Shown: positions 23,771 to 33,895 of the stretch, one piece after another
Layout: each line of letters begins with the position of its first letter
Numbering within the stretch: the stretch's first letter is position 1
Assembly: GCA_022843945.1 (NCBI GenBank)
Contig: JALHMR010000036.1
Span: 1 to 53,159, forward strand
DNA from: Rhodospirillaceae bacterium
Lineage (GTDB): Bacteria > Pseudomonadota > Alphaproteobacteria > CACIAM-22H2
Length of the DNA: 53,159 nucleotides
Direction: 5' to 3'
Notes under the pieces: model-generated
Database searches by the model: none
Seen by the model: the letters and a program-made list of their open reading frames with translations, nothing else
What the model was told of the DNA's origin: nothing
Translations under genes and position numbers: made by a program

Positions 23771-25360
23771 TCATACCGGCAGCTCCTTGGGCCGGCGCCA
23801 GATCAGGTAGCCGACGACCAGCAGCCGGGTGACTGTCACGGCCGTGAACATCGAGCAGATGATGCCGATCGACAGGGTCACGGCGAAGCCCCGGACTGGG
23901 CCCTGGCCGAAGAGGTAGAGCATCAGCGCCGCGATCAGCGTCGTCAGGTTGGAATCGAAGATGGTGATGAAGGCGCGGTTGAAGGCGTTGTCGATGGCCG
24001 GGAACGGCGAGCGGCCGGCGGCGGATTCCTCGCGCATGCGCTCATAGGTCAGGACGTTGGCGTCGACCGCCATGGCCAGGCCGAGCACCATGCCGGCGAT
24101 GCCCGGCAGGGTCAGCGTGGCGCCGATGGCCGCCATGATCGACAGGGTGAAGGCGAGGTTGAGCAGCAGCGCCACGTTGGCGATGATGCCGAACAGGCCG
24201 TAGCCGACGATCATCAGCGCGAAGATCAGCAGGTAGCCGATGATGCAGGCCATGGTGCCGGCGGCGATCGAGTCCGAGCCGAGATCGGGGCCGACGGTGC
24301 GCTCCTCGAGCACGGTGAGCGGCGCCGGCAGCGCTCCGGCGCGCAGCAGCACCGCGAGGTCGCTGGCGCTCTGGGCGTTGAAGCTGCCGGAGATCTGGCC
24401 GCTGCCGCCGAGGATGGGCTCGCGGATGACGGGCGCGGTGATCACCTTGCCGTCGAGCACCACGGCGAAGGGGCGGCCGACATTGTCGCGCGTGATCTGG
24501 CCGAACTGGCGCGCGCCGACGCCGTCGAACTTGAAGCTGACCACCCACTCGCCGGTCTGGTTGTTGGTGTTGGGCTGGGCGTCGGTCAGGCGGTCGCCGG
24601 AGACCGAGACGCGGCGCTGCACCAGGTACTGGCGCGGGCGGCCATCGGGCTCCAGCTCCTTGTCGGCGGGCAGCAGCTCGGTGCCCGGCGGCACGCGTCC
24701 GGCGCGCGCCTCGGCGATCGGCGTGTTGTTGTCCATCAGGTGGAAGGAGAGCTTGGCGGTCTGGCCGAGCAGCTGCTTGACGCGTTCGGGCTCGCGCACG
24801 CCGGGCAGCTGGAGGAGGATGCGGTCCTGGCCGTGGGCCTGGATGGTCGGGTCCTTGGTGCCGACCTCGTCGATGCGGCGGCGCACGATCTCGACCGACT
24901 GGGCGAGGATGCGGCGGCGCTGCTCGGCGAGCTCGCGGGCCTCGAAGGTGATCTGGATCGTGCCGTCGGTCTGGGTGGCGATCTGCAGGGCGCGGTCGAG
25001 CTCGCGCACCGCCAGCCGCGCCTTCTCGATATCGGGGGTGTCGCGCACCCGGAAGCTGACGCCGCTATTGTCGGGCAGGACCTGGAGGCCGGTCACCGCG
25101 ATGCGCTGGGTGCGCATCGCCGTGCGGATGCTCTCCAGCAGGTTGTTGAGCCGTTCGCGCTGGACCGCAGCGGTGTCGACTTCTAGTAGAAGATGTGAAC
25201 CGCCCTGAAGATCCAGGCCGAGGCTGACCTGGCGCTGCGGAATCCACGACGGCCAGGCGGCCAGGGTCGAGGCCGGCAGCAGGCTGGGGATGGCGAAGAC
25301 GATGCCGATCAGGCAGAGCGCCAGCACCACGATGGCGCGCAGCCGTGTCACGCCCATCAT
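23771..25360 (-). CDS. secD: Protein translocase subunit SecD
   Basis: This 529-residue inner-membrane protein has TM1 near the start, then QVSLGLDLQGGSHLLLEVD, a large periplasmic region with P1 base and head, and five C-terminal membrane segments with GLAMAVDANVLTYERMRE and the RGFAVTLSIGIICSMFTAVT end. The length is usual for alphaproteobacteria. It works with SecF and YajC as the accessory complex of SecYEG. It starts at ATG 25360, 33 bases after yajC. Confidence 0.97.
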   Translation of the reverse strand: MMGVTRLRAIVVLALCLIGIVFAIPSLLPASTLAAWPSWIPQRQVSLGLDLQGGSHLLLEVDTAAVQRERLNNLLESIRTAMRTQRIAVTGLQVLPDNSGVSFRVRDTPDIEKARLAVRELDRALQIATQTDGTIQITFEARELAEQRRRILAQSVEIVRRRIDEVGTKDPTIQAHGQDRILLQLPGVREPERVKQLLGQTAKLSFHLMDNNTPIAEARAGRVPPGTELLPADKELEPDGRPRQYLVQRRVSVSGDRLTDAQPNTNNQTGEWVVSFKFDGVGARQFGQITRDNVGRPFAVVLDGKVITAPVIREPILGGSGQISGSFNAQSASDLAVLLRAGALPAPLTVLEERTVGPDLGSDSIAAGTMACIIGYLLIFALMIVGYGLFGIIANVALLLNLAFTLSIMAAIGATLTLPGIAGMVLGLAMAVDANVLTYERMREESAAGRSPFPAIDNAFNRAFITIFDSNLTTLIAALMLYLFGQGPVRGFAVTLSIGIICSMFTAVTVTRLLVVGYLIWRRPKELPV

Positions 25361-25393
25361 GGCGCGACTCCTTTTTTCATCAGACGGGCCTGC

Positions 25394-25945
25394 TCAGTCC
25401 TGGAGGGCGGCGACGTATTCGTCGTGGCCCAGGCGGTCGTAGAGCTTGCGCTTGGTCGGGTCCTTGAGCGTCTCGTAGGCCTCGGCCTCGCCCGGCTTGG
25501 CGGCAAAGGCCGCCTCGATCTCGGCGGCGCTGGCGCCCTTCGCCACGCCGAGGCGCTTGTAGAAGGAGTCCTCGCTCTCGGCCTTCTCGGCTTTCGGCGC
25601 GCGCTCCGCCTTGTCGGCCTTGTCGCCCGCCGGCTCGGTCCGCGCCATCACCTCGGCGATCATGCCGCGCACCGCGCGCACGCGCACGCCCTCGGCGATC
25701 TCCAGCGAGATCTCGCGATCCCCCGTAACCTTCGCCACCGTGCCGATAATTCCGCCGGTGGTGACCACGCGGTCGCCGCGGCGCAAGCCCTCGACCAGGG
25801 CTTTATGGTCCTTCATCTTCTTCTGCTGCGGGCGGATGATCAGGAAATAGAAGACAACGAAGATCAGGACCAGCGGCAGCAGGGCGACGAGATCAAACCC
25901 TCCCGCTCCACCCCCGGTCTGGGCATAGGCCGGCGACACGAACAT
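25394..25945 (-). CDS. yajC: YajC with a C-terminal J-domain-like extension
   Basis: This encodes 183 residues, well above the usual 85-115 for YajC. Residues 1-105 are normal YajC: a short periplasmic start, one membrane helix (LVALLPLVLIFVVFYFLIIR), then PQQKKMKDHKALVEGLRRGD and GGIIGTVAKV. A lysine/alanine/glutamate linker (about 106-128) leads to about 55 residues resembling a DnaJ J-domain: FYKRLGVAKGASAAEIEAAF, then AYETLKDPTKRKLYDRLGHD. Helix II and the HPD motif that stimulates DnaK ATPase are missing. AAGGAG lies nine bases before ATG 25945. It is the first gene of the secDF operon. Confidence 0.95.
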   Translation of the reverse strand: MFVSPAYAQTGGGAGGFDLVALLPLVLIFVVFYFLIIRPQQKKMKDHKALVEGLRRGDRVVTTGGIIGTVAKVTGDREISLEIAEGVRVRAVRGMIAEVMARTEPAGDKADKAERAPKAEKAESEDSFYKRLGVAKGASAAEIEAAFAAKPGEAEAYETLKDPTKRKLYDRLGHDEYVAALQD

Positions 25946-26048
25946 TGACAGAATCTCCTTACATGGGCGGGCGGACTATAGCGGGGGATACGGGAATTGC
26001 AATCACGCCTCCCGTAGCCTAGTTTCCCCGCCATCCCAAGGACTTGAG

Positions 26049-26918
26049 ATGAACACCCAGCCCCTCCCTTTGGCCCTCGAATCCCTGCTCTCCCGGATCG
26101 CCGAGGCGCTCGAGCGCCTGGCCCCCCGGCCCCGCCCGCCCGTCGACCTGACCGTCGCCGACGCCTTCGTCTGGCACGCCGAGGGGGCGCGCCTCGACCC
26201 CGTGACCAAGGTCAACCGGGTCGATCTCGACCTCCTGCGCGGCATCGAGCGCCAGCGCGAGACCCTGCTCGAGAACACGCGGCGCTTCGCCAAGGGCCTG
26301 CCGGCCAACAACGCCCTGCTCTGGGGGGCCCGGGGTACGGGCAAGTCCTCGCTGGTCAAGGCCGTCCACGCCGCGGTCAACCAGGAGATCCCCAAATCGG
26401 TCGCCCTGGTCGAGATCCACCGCGAGGACATCCCCTCGCTGCCCCATCTCCTCACCCTGCTGCGCGACGCGACCCGCAATTTCATCCTGTTCTGCGACGA
26501 CCTGTCCTTCGACGGCGAGGACGCCTCCTACAAGTCGCTCAAGGCCGTGCTCGAGGGCGGCGTCGAGGGCCGGCCGGCCAACGTGGTGCTCTACGCCACC
26601 TCCAACCGCCGCCACCTGATGAGCCGCGACATGATCGAGAACGAGCGTTCGACCGCCATCAACCCCAGCGAGGCGGTGGAGGAGAAGGTCTCGCTCTCCG
26701 ACCGCTTCGGCATCTGGCTCGGCTTCCACAATGTCGACCAGGACACCTACTTCGCCATCATCGAGGGCTACGCCCGGCGCTTCGGCATCGCGATCAGCCG
26801 CGAGCAGCTCGAGGCCGAGGCCAACGAATGGTCGGTGACCCGCGGCTCGCGCTCCGGCCGCGTTGCCTGGCAGTTCATCCAGGATCTGGCCGGCCGCAGC
26901 GGCCGGCGGATCGAGTAG
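26049..26918 (+). CDS. AAA-type ATPase of the DUF815 family
   Basis: This 289-residue soluble protein has Walker A LLWGARGTGKSSLVKAVH (about residue 95), Walker B FILFCDDLSF, a sensor region VVLYATSNRRHLMSR, and an arginine-rich end matching DUF815 ATP-binding proteins. No enzymatic role is established for the family. It starts at ATG 26049, divergently from yajC (103-base gap). Confidence 0.92.
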   Translation: MNTQPLPLALESLLSRIAEALERLAPRPRPPVDLTVADAFVWHAEGARLDPVTKVNRVDLDLLRGIERQRETLLENTRRFAKGLPANNALLWGARGTGKSSLVKAVHAAVNQEIPKSVALVEIHREDIPSLPHLLTLLRDATRNFILFCDDLSFDGEDASYKSLKAVLEGGVEGRPANVVLYATSNRRHLMSRDMIENERSTAINPSEAVEEKVSLSDRFGIWLGFHNVDQDTYFAIIEGYARRFGIAISREQLEAEANEWSVTRGSRSGRVAWQFIQDLAGRSGRRIE

Positions 26919-26925
26919 CGCAGCT

Positions 26926-27996
26926 CTACGCCGCGCGGGCGGCGAACAGCCTTCCGCGCCGGGCCCGCAAGGTCACCCGCGAACCCACGGTGAGGGCGAG
27001 CGCTCGATAGGCCGCCTGCGGCAGCTCGACCTCGATCGGCGACGCAGCACCCGGCGTCTCGATCTCCAGCCGCACGGTCGGGCCGGCGGCGGCGATGAAA
27101 CGCACGGTCCCTTCCCCGTCGGTGCTGGGCCCGCCGGCGCTGGGCACAACCTCGATATCGTGCGGCCGGATGTACACCGGCGCCTCGCCGCTCGCGCCGC
27201 GCACGCCCTCGATGTCGCCCAGGGCCAGCCCGGCGTGACGCGCCTCGCCGTTCCTCACCTCGACGGACAGGCGGTTCACATTGCCCAGGAACTCGTAGAC
27301 GAAGGGATTGGCCGGGTGGGCATAGACCTCCTCCGGCGTGCCGATCTGCTCGATGCGGCCCTGGCTCATCACCACCACGCGGTCCGCGACCTCCAGCGCC
27401 TCTTCCTGGTCGTGGGTCACGAACACCGTGGTCATGCCCATCTCGGTATGCAGCTGGCGCAGCCAGCGGCGCAGCTCCTTGCGCACCTTGGCGTCGAGCG
27501 CGCCGAAGGGCTCGTCGAGCAGCAGCACCCGCGGCTCGATGGCCAGCGCCCGGGCCAGGGCCACGCGCTGGCGCTGTCCGCCCGAGAGCTCGGTGGGATA
27601 GCGTCCGGCCAGCCAGTCGATCTGCACGAGCTGCATCAGCTCATCGACCCGCGCCTTGATCTCGACCGCGCTCGGGCGCAGCGGCTTGGGCCGCACCCGC
27701 AGCCCGAAGGCCACGTTGTCGAACACCGTCATGTGCCGGAACAGGGCGTAATGCTGGAAGACGAAGCCGACGCGCCGCTCGCGCGCCCCGCTGCTCACGG
27801 CGCTCTCGCCGTCGATGCGGATATCGCCCGACTCAGGCCATTCCAGCCCGGCGATGATGCGCAGCAGCGTAGTCTTGCCCGAGCCCGACGGTCCGAGCAG
27901 GGCGATCAGCTCGCCCTTCCTCACGCTCAGGTCCACCTCCTTGAGCGCGCTGAAATCGCCGAAGCGCTTGCTGATGGAAACGATGTCGATGCTCAT
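26926..27996 (-). CDS. cysA: Sulfate/thiosulfate ABC importer ATPase CysA
   Basis: This 356-residue protein has Walker [11 protein letters not shown]-loop [11 protein letters not shown], signature [15 protein letters not shown], Walker [13 protein letters not shown] and H-loop FVTHDQEEA, followed by a C-terminal TOBE-like regulatory domain (about 235-350). It is the sulfate-type CysA by its neighbours: it overlaps cysW by four bases (ATGA) and closes the sbp-cysT-cysW-cysA group. Confidence 0.95.
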   Translation of the reverse strand: MSIDIVSISKRFGDFSALKEVDLSVRKGELIALLGPSGSGKTTLLRIIAGLEWPESGDIRIDGESAVSSGARERRVGFVFQHYALFRHMTVFDNVAFGLRVRPKPLRPSAVEIKARVDELMQLVQIDWLAGRYPTELSGGQRQRVALARALAIEPRVLLLDEPFGALDAKVRKELRRWLRQLHTEMGMTTVFVTHDQEEALEVADRVVVMSQGRIEQIGTPEEVYAHPANPFVYEFLGNVNRLSVEVRNGEARHAGLALGDIEGVRGASGEAPVYIRPHDIEVVPSAGGPSTDGEGTVRFIAAAGPTVRLEIETPGAASPIEVELPQAAYRALALTVGSRVTLRARRGRLFAARAA

Positions 27997-28886
27997 GGTT
28001 TTCTCCGATCCAGGCGTAGCTCGAGCAGCGATTTGGCGACCAGGGTGACGAGGGCCAGCAGGGCGAGCAGCGAGGCCACGGCGAAGGCCGCGGCGAAGTT
28101 GTACTCGTTGTAGAGAATCTCGATATGCAGCGGCATGGTGTTGGTCAGGCCGCGGATATGGCCCGAGACCACCGAGACGGCGCCGAACTCGCCCATGGCG
28201 CGGGCGTTGCACAGCAGCACGCCGTAGAGCAGTCCCCATTTGATGTTCGGCAGGGTGACGCGCCAGAAGGTCTGCCAGCCGCTCGCCCCCAGCACGATGG
28301 CCGCCTCCTCCTCCGCCGTGCCCTGCTCCTGCATCAGCGGGATGAGCTCGCGGGCGACGAAGGGAAAGGTGACGAAGATGGTGGCCAGCACGATGCCCGG
28401 CACGGCGAAGACGATCTTGATGTCGTTCTCCGCCAGCCAAGGCCCGAGCCAGCCCTGCAGGCCGAACAGCAGCACGAAGACCAGGCCCGAGATCACCGGC
28501 GAAACGGAGAACGGCAGGTCGATGAGCGTGATCAGGAAGCTCTTGCCGCGGAACTCGAACTTAGTGATCGCCCAGGCGGCGGTCACGCCGAACACCAGGT
28601 TGACCGGCACGGCGATAGCCGCCGTCAGTAGGGTCAGGCGGATGGCGGCCGTGGCAGCGGGTTCGGCGAAGGCACTGAAGTAGAACGCCGCGCCCTTCTG
28701 CAGCGCCTCGCTGAACACCACGACCAGCGGCAGGACGATGAACAGGCCGAGGAAGGCGAGCGCCACCGCGGTCAGGGCCAGGCGCACCGCCGGGGATTCC
28801 TCGCGCGGCGCCAGCGCCGCCTGCGGTCTTGCCGCCGCTACGGGTATGGGGAGCAGCATGTCGGAAGTCTGTGCTTCGACCAGCAT
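27993..28886 (-). CDS. cysW: Sulfate ABC permease CysW
   Basis: This 297-residue inner-membrane permease has six hydrophobic segments and the binding-protein-dependent transport (EAA) loop ([20 protein letters not shown]). [20 protein letters not shown] is characteristic of CysW. The N-terminal 30 residues are a polar extension before TM1. It starts one base after the cysT stop. Confidence 0.95.
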   Translation of the reverse strand: MLVEAQTSDMLLPIPVAAARPQAALAPREESPAVRLALTAVALAFLGLFIVLPLVVVFSEALQKGAAFYFSAFAEPAATAAIRLTLLTAAIAVPVNLVFGVTAAWAITKFEFRGKSFLITLIDLPFSVSPVISGLVFVLLFGLQGWLGPWLAENDIKIVFAVPGIVLATIFVTFPFVARELIPLMQEQGTAEEEAAIVLGASGWQTFWRVTLPNIKWGLLYGVLLCNARAMGEFGAVSVVSGHIRGLTNTMPLHIEILYNEYNFAAAFAVASLLALLALVTLVAKSLLELRLDRRKP

Positions 28887-28887
28887 G

Positions 28888-29730
28888 TCAGCCCCGGCCC
28901 CGGCTGCGCGCCCAGCGCTGCAGGAGATTGATCGCCAGCAGCAGGGCGAAAGAGGCGATCAGCATGGCCACGGCGATGGCCGTCGCCTCGGCATAGGCGA
29001 ACTCGTTGAGCCGGATGACGATCAGCAGCGGCGCGATCTCCGAGACCAGCGGCATGTTGCCCGCAATAAAGATGACGGAGCCGTATTCGCCGACGGCGCG
29101 CGAGAAGGCCAGCGCATAACCGGTGGCCAGCGCCGGGAACAGCGTCGGCAGGATGACCCGCAGGAACGTCTGGCGCCGCGTGGCGCCGAGGCTGGCGGCC
29201 GCCTCCTCGATCTCCGGCTCGAGATCCTCGAGCACCGGCTGCACCGTGCGCACCACGAAAGGCAGGCCGATGAAGATCAGGGCCACGAAGATGCCCAGCG
29301 GCGTGAAGGAGACGCGGATACCCAGCGGCTCCAGCAAGCCGCCGATCCAGCCGTTCTCGGCATAGAGGGCGGTGAGCGCGATGCCGGCCACCGCCGTCGG
29401 CAGGGCGAACGGGATGTCGACGATGGCATCGACCACGCGGCGGCCGGGGAAATCGTAACGCACCAGCACCCAGGCGACGATCAGGCCGAACACGGCGTTG
29501 ACCGTCGCGGCGGCCAGCGCGATGCCGAAGCTGATCTCGAGCGCGGCCAGAACGCGCGGCGAAGTGATGGCCTCGAAGAACTTGCCCCAGCCGAGTGTGG
29601 CCGATTTGAGGAACAGGCCGGCGAGCGGGATCAGCACGATCAGGCTGAGCCAGGTGACGGTGACGCCCAGCGTGATCCCGAAGCCCGGGATCACGCTGGG
29701 CTGCCGCCAGGTAAGGCGCGCGGTGGTCAT
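28888..29730 (-). CDS. cysT: Sulfate ABC permease CysT (CysU)
   Basis: This 280-residue permease has six membrane segments, [20 protein letters not shown], an EAA loop ([20 protein letters not shown]) and [20 protein letters not shown], a hallmark of CysT. It pairs with CysW to form the sulfate channel. A repeat-rich gap of 190 bases separates it from the binding-protein gene. Confidence 0.95.
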   Translation of the reverse strand: MTTARLTWRQPSVIPGFGITLGVTVTWLSLIVLIPLAGLFLKSATLGWGKFFEAITSPRVLAALEISFGIALAAATVNAVFGLIVAWVLVRYDFPGRRVVDAIVDIPFALPTAVAGIALTALYAENGWIGGLLEPLGIRVSFTPLGIFVALIFIGLPFVVRTVQPVLEDLEPEIEEAAASLGATRRQTFLRVILPTLFPALATGYALAFSRAVGEYGSVIFIAGNMPLVSEIAPLLIVIRLNEFAYAEATAIAVAMLIASFALLLAINLLQRWARSRGRG

Positions 29731-29754
29731 CGCCCGTTGTGTCCCAAGAACCCT

Positions 29755-29890
29755 CTCCGCCCGTCTGCGGGGGGAGAGGGTGCGAGCGACAGCGAGCGGG
29801 TGAGGTGGGTCCGGCGAACAGACACCTCACCCTTCCCGTTGCTAACGCAACGGGCCCCTTCCCTCTTCCCACCTCGTGCGGAGAGGGGTA
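29755..29890. repeat. Repeat-rich hairpin cluster between sbp and cysT
   Basis: Several inverted repeats follow each other: ACCCTCTCC/GGAGAGGGT, GGGTGAGGT/ACCTCACCC, CCGTTGC-TAAC-GCAACGG and CCCCT/AGGGG. The GAGAGGGTGCGAGC...GGGTGAGGTGGGT wording is a dispersed alphaproteobacterial intergenic element. Inside a transport operon it may protect or attenuate the mRNA. Confidence 0.75.
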
Positions 29891-29920
29891 TTTGCCGCTG
29901 CGACGCCATCGTCCCAGTCC

Positions 29921-30955
29921 TCAGCGCGCCGGCTTGTAGATCTGGTCGAAGACGCCGCCTTCGGCGAAGTGCGTCGGCTGGGCTTTGGCCCAGCCGCCGA
30001 AGACTTCGTCGATGGTGAACAGTTTCACGGTGGGGAACTGCTCGGCGTGGCGCGCCTGCACTTCTGCCAACCGCGGCCGGTAGTAGTTCCTGGCCGCGAT
30101 CTCCTGCGCCTCGGGCGTGTACCAGTACTTCAGGTAGGCCTCGGCAACGGCGCGTGTCCCCTTCTTGTCGGCGACCTTGTCGACCACCGTGACCGGCGGC
30201 TCGGCCAGGATGCTGAGGCTCGGCACGACGATCTCGAACTTGTCCTTGCCCAGCTCATTGATCGCCAGGAAGGCCTCGTTCTCCCAGGAGAGGAAGACGT
30301 CACCGATGCCGCGCTGCACGAAGGTCGTGGTCGAGCCGCGCGCGCCCGAATCAAGCACCGGCACGTTGCGATAGATCTGGGTGACGAAGTCGCGGGCCTT
30401 GGTCTCGTCGCCGCCCGGCTGCTTCAGGGCGTAGCCCCAGGCCGCCAGGTAGTTCCAGCGCGCACCACCCGAGGTCTTGGGATTGGGCGTGATGATCTTG
30501 ATGCCCGGCTTGACCAGGTCGTTCCAGTCCTTGATCCCCTTGGGGTTGCCCTTGCGGACGAGGAAGACGATGGTCGAGGTGTAGGGCGAGGAGTTGTTGG
30601 GCAGGCGCGCCTGCCAGTCGCACGAGAGCAGGCCACGCTCGGCGATGGCGTCGATGTCGTAGGCCAGCGCCAGGGTGACGACGTCGGCCTCCAGCCCATC
30701 GATCACGGCGCGGGCCTGCGAGCCGGCGCCGCCATGCGATTGCTGGATGGTCAGCTTCTGGCCGGTCTTCTGCTGCCAGTCCTTGACGAAGGCGGCGTTG
30801 AAGGCTTGGTAGAGTTCGCGTGTCGGGTCGTAGGAGACGTTGAGCAAGGTCGTCTGCGCGCTGACGGCCGAGGCGGCGAAGGCCAGCGCGACGGCCGACA
30901 GGGTTCCAAACAGGAAACGGCGGCGATCGGAAGACAGAATGATGCTGCGGATCAT
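29921..30955 (-). CDS. sbp: Sulfate-binding periplasmic protein
   Basis: This 344-residue protein has a signal peptide ([20 protein letters not shown]), then [40 protein letters not shown] and [20 protein letters not shown], the sulfate-ligand and fold motifs of Sbp/CysP. It captures sulfate or thiosulfate for CysTWA. ATG 30955 has a GAGGAG site seven bases upstream. The frame is open further upstream to 31429 without homology. A perfect hairpin lies just before the ribosome site. Confidence 0.95.
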   Translation of the reverse strand: MIRSIILSSDRRRFLFGTLSAVALAFAASAVSAQTTLLNVSYDPTRELYQAFNAAFVKDWQQKTGQKLTIQQSHGGAGSQARAVIDGLEADVVTLALAYDIDAIAERGLLSCDWQARLPNNSSPYTSTIVFLVRKGNPKGIKDWNDLVKPGIKIITPNPKTSGGARWNYLAAWGYALKQPGGDETKARDFVTQIYRNVPVLDSGARGSTTTFVQRGIGDVFLSWENEAFLAINELGKDKFEIVVPSLSILAEPPVTVVDKVADKKGTRAVAEAYLKYWYTPEAQEIAARNYYRPRLAEVQARHAEQFPTVKLFTIDEVFGGWAKAQPTHFAEGGVFDQIYKPAR

Positions 30956-30977
30956 CTCGAAGCTCCTCGTGGGTGGT

Positions 30978-30997
30978 CCACGGAGGCTTCTCCGTGG
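30978..30997 (-). promoter_or_regulatory. Hairpin in the sbp leader
   Basis: CCACGGAG-GCTT-CTCCGTGG is an eight-pair perfect hairpin lying directly upstream of the sbp ribosome site. It has no T-run, so it is not a simple terminator. It could modulate sbp translation or mRNA stability. Confidence 0.4.
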
Positions 30998-31208
30998 CGC
31001 TTTAGCGGTTTGGTGACGCGGCGCAAGCTGCGCTTCAAATTGCCGCGGATCGGTTTCACCGATCAGGAACGGCGCCGCTTGCCGGTGCCGTCGACATGCA
31101 GCGTCGCCGACGACCGGCCGCCGCACAATTGAGAGTTTTTGGCGCGCCGCCCGAGAAAAACTGCGCCCGCTTATGAGGCAGCATGCGGAACGGGATACGC
31201 CAACTCCT

Positions 31209-33089
31209 TCAGCTGGCCAGCCGCGATAGGTCGCGCCGGACCGTGAACGTCGCCGTGGCAAAACCCTCGAGCGCATCCAGGGACCGCGCGACGTCGCTCT
31301 GTGTCGTATCGATGACGAGATCCGGCCGGGTCGGTGCTTCGTAGGGCGCCGATACGCCGGTGAACTGGGTGATCTCCCCGGCCACCGCGCGCCGGTAGAG
31401 CTGCTTGGGATCGCGGGCCTGGCAGACATCTATGTCGGCGCGCACATGAATCTCGTGGAAGCCCTCGCCGACGATCTGCCGTGCCGCCTGGCGATCGGCC
31501 GCCGCCGGCGAGATCAGCGCCGCGATGACGATGAATCCGGCATCGGCGAACAGGCGGGCGACCTCCGCGGTGCGGCGGATGTTCTCCGAGCGGTCGGCCG
31601 GACTGAATCCGAGATCGCGGTTGAGGCCCTGGCGCAAGGTGTCGCCGTCGAGCACGTAGACCTGCCGCCCGCTCTCGAACAGCCGGCGCATCAGGCCCAT
31701 GGCCAAGGTCGACTTGCCGGAGCCCGACAATCCGGTCAGCCAGAGCACGCCGCCGGCATGGCCGGCGACCCCGGCCCGCTCGGCCAACGCCACGCTCGGC
31801 GCCGGTGCGACGAGAGTCGCCTGGTTCTCCACCGCGCGCTCGACGACGCAGCCGCCGACCACCCGGTAGCCGTCGAGCAGCACGCCGCGGCCGGTCCGGG
31901 GGTTGTCCACGAAACTGTCCACCGCCATCCGGCTGCGGCTGCGCAGGCGCACGACGGCCACGCCGTTGCGCTCGACGCGCTCGCCTTCCTGGGAGGAGGA
32001 ATCCTGGGTATCGAACACGCGCTCGATGGCTTCGACGACGACCTCGTGGCGCGCGGTGGCGATGCGCAAGGTCAGCCGCCGCCCCGCCGTCAGCCCCTCG
32101 GCGTCCAGCCAGATGACCCGGGCCGCAATCACGTTCGTCTCGGTTGGCGACCAGTCGGGCGTGCTGGCGATATGGCCGCGCTCGACGAAGATCTCGTCGT
32201 CGAGGGTGAGGGCCACGCTCTCCCCCGCCACCGCCGTGAGCTTCGGGGCCACGTTGTTCCAGGTCTCGATACGCGCCACCCGCGCGATGGTCCCAAGGGG
32301 CGCGAAGCGCAGCGCGTCGCCGACGCGCAGGGCGCCGCTCTCGATCCGGCCGACCACGATGCGGCGGTCGTCCCGGCGGTAGAGATCCTGGACCGGCAGG
32401 CGCAACGGCTGATCGCTCAGCGACGCCCGGGCGCGGAACAAGTCGATCGCCTCGACCAGGGTGGGTCCGGTGTACCAGTCCATGCGGGCGCTGGCTGCGG
32501 CGACGTTGTCGCCATGGCGGGCGGAAAGCGGGATGATGGCCGCCGGCTCGATCCTGAGGCCCGCCAGGAAGGCGCGGATCTCCTCGGCCAGTGCCGAAAA
32601 CTTGGCCGCGTCGTAGCCGATGAGATCCATCTTGTTCACGGCGACCGCAACCTGGCGCAGGCCGATCAGCTCCAGGATATGCGCGTGGCGGCGGGTCTGC
32701 TCGCCCAGGCCCACACCGGCATCGACCACCAGCACCGCCGCATCGGCGCTGGCGGCACCCGACAGCATGTTGCGCAGGAACTCCTTGTGTCCCGGCGCGT
32801 CGATGACCACGTAGCGGCGCCGGGCGGTATGGAACCAGACCTGCGTGGTGTCGAGCGTGATGCCCTGGTCGCGCTCCACCTGCAGGGAGTCGAGCAGGAA
32901 CGACCATTCGATCTCCAGCCCGCGCTTGGCGGAGATCGCCCGCATCTGGGCGACCTTCTCCTCCGGCAGCGAGCCGGTATCGTGCAGCAGGCGGCCGACC
33001 AGCGTCGATTTCCCGTGATCGACATGGCCGACGATGACGATCGGCATGGCGTGATGCTGGACATCCGGGGGGATCACGTCGTGCGCCAT
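31209..33089 (-). CDS. cysNC: Bifunctional sulfate adenylyltransferase/APS kinase CysNC
   Basis: This 626-residue fusion has an N-terminal GTPase subunit of ATP sulfurylase (about 15-440, [24 protein letters not shown]) and C-terminal APS kinase (about 450-626, [36 protein letters not shown]). With CysD it makes APS from sulfate and ATP, and the kinase part makes PAPS. ATG 33089 is one base past the cysD stop. The frame is open well upstream across cysD but carries no homology there. Confidence 0.96.
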   Translation of the reverse strand: MAHDVIPPDVQHHAMPIVIVGHVDHGKSTLVGRLLHDTGSLPEEKVAQMRAISAKRGLEIEWSFLLDSLQVERDQGITLDTTQVWFHTARRRYVVIDAPGHKEFLRNMLSGAASADAAVLVVDAGVGLGEQTRRHAHILELIGLRQVAVAVNKMDLIGYDAAKFSALAEEIRAFLAGLRIEPAAIIPLSARHGDNVAAASARMDWYTGPTLVEAIDLFRARASLSDQPLRLPVQDLYRRDDRRIVVGRIESGALRVGDALRFAPLGTIARVARIETWNNVAPKLTAVAGESVALTLDDEIFVERGHIASTPDWSPTETNVIAARVIWLDAEGLTAGRRLTLRIATARHEVVVEAIERVFDTQDSSSQEGERVERNGVAVVRLRSRSRMAVDSFVDNPRTGRGVLLDGYRVVGGCVVERAVENQATLVAPAPSVALAERAGVAGHAGGVLWLTGLSGSGKSTLAMGLMRRLFESGRQVYVLDGDTLRQGLNRDLGFSPADRSENIRRTAEVARLFADAGFIVIAALISPAAADRQAARQIVGEGFHEIHVRADIDVCQARDPKQLYRRAVAGEITQFTGVSAPYEAPTRPDLVIDTTQSDVARSLDALEGFATATFTVRRDLSRLAS

Positions 33090-33090
33090 G

Positions 33091-33885
33091 TCACATATAC
33101 CCGCCGACACGCAGACGCTCGAAGGCATCTTCTGAATCGTGATCCATCGCCCGGCCGGCGCGCTCCGGCTCGCGCGTCGTCTCGAGCTCGCGGATGATCG
33201 AGGGGATGTCGCCGGCCTGGCTGTTGATCGGGAAGGTGATGCCGATCTCACCCAGCGAGCGGTAGCGCTGCCCCTCGCGCGCGAAATAGAGCGGCACGAC
33301 CGGGATGCTCTCGCGCTGGATGTAGCGCCAGATGTCGACTTCGGTCCAATGCAGCAGCGGATGGACGCGGACATGCGTGCCGGGCGGATAGTCGGCGTTG
33401 TACTGGTCCCAGAACTCGGGCGGCTGGTCGCGGAAATCCCACTGCCCGTCGGCGGCGCGCGGGCTGAACACCCGCTCCTTGGCTCGCGTCGCCTGCTCGT
33501 CGCGCCGGATGCCGGCGATGACACCGTTCAGGCTGTAGCGCTCCAGCGCCTGCTTGAGACCGAGCGTCTTGCGCGCGGCCAGACGCGAGGCCGGCGGCAG
33601 CGACGGATCGACCGCCTCGATCGGTGGGCAGTCATCGGCGATCAGCTCCAGCCCCCACTCCTTTGCGTAGCGGTCGCGGAACTCGTAGGTCTCCGGGAAC
33701 TCCAGCCCGGTGTCGAGATGCATCACCGGGAACGGGATACGGCCGAGAAAGGCGCGCTTGGCCAGCCAGATCATCACGTTCGAATCCTTGCCCAGCGACC
33801 AGAGCATCGCCAGGCGGTCGATGCGGCTGTAGGCCTCGCGCAGGATGTAGACGCTTTGCGCTTCGAGGGCGTCGAGATTGTCCAT
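33091..33885 (-). CDS. cysD: Sulfate adenylyltransferase small subunit CysD
   Basis: This 264-residue PP-loop enzyme has [19 protein letters not shown] (the S-G-K-D-S nucleotide loop), [28 protein letters not shown], and a [20 protein letters not shown] segment. The length is a little under the usual 300. It adenylates sulfate when bound to CysN. It is between cysH (10 bases) and cysNC (1 base), one operon. Confidence 0.96.
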   Translation of the reverse strand: MDNLDALEAQSVYILREAYSRIDRLAMLWSLGKDSNVMIWLAKRAFLGRIPFPVMHLDTGLEFPETYEFRDRYAKEWGLELIADDCPPIEAVDPSLPPASRLAARKTLGLKQALERYSLNGVIAGIRRDEQATRAKERVFSPRAADGQWDFRDQPPEFWDQYNADYPPGTHVRVHPLLHWTEVDIWRYIQRESIPVVPLYFAREGQRYRSLGEIGITFPINSQAGDIPSIIRELETTREPERAGRAMDHDSEDAFERLRVGGYM

Positions 33886-33895
33886 GGTGGTTCCG

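Noticed and set aside
25394-25945. A functional DnaJ co-chaperone
   Set aside because: The HPD motif and helix II are absent, so stimulation of DnaK is not expected; only a J-like remnant can be claimed.
26926-28113. Plus-strand frame opposite cysA
   Set aside because: Antisense shadow of a clear CysA gene; no start context or homology.
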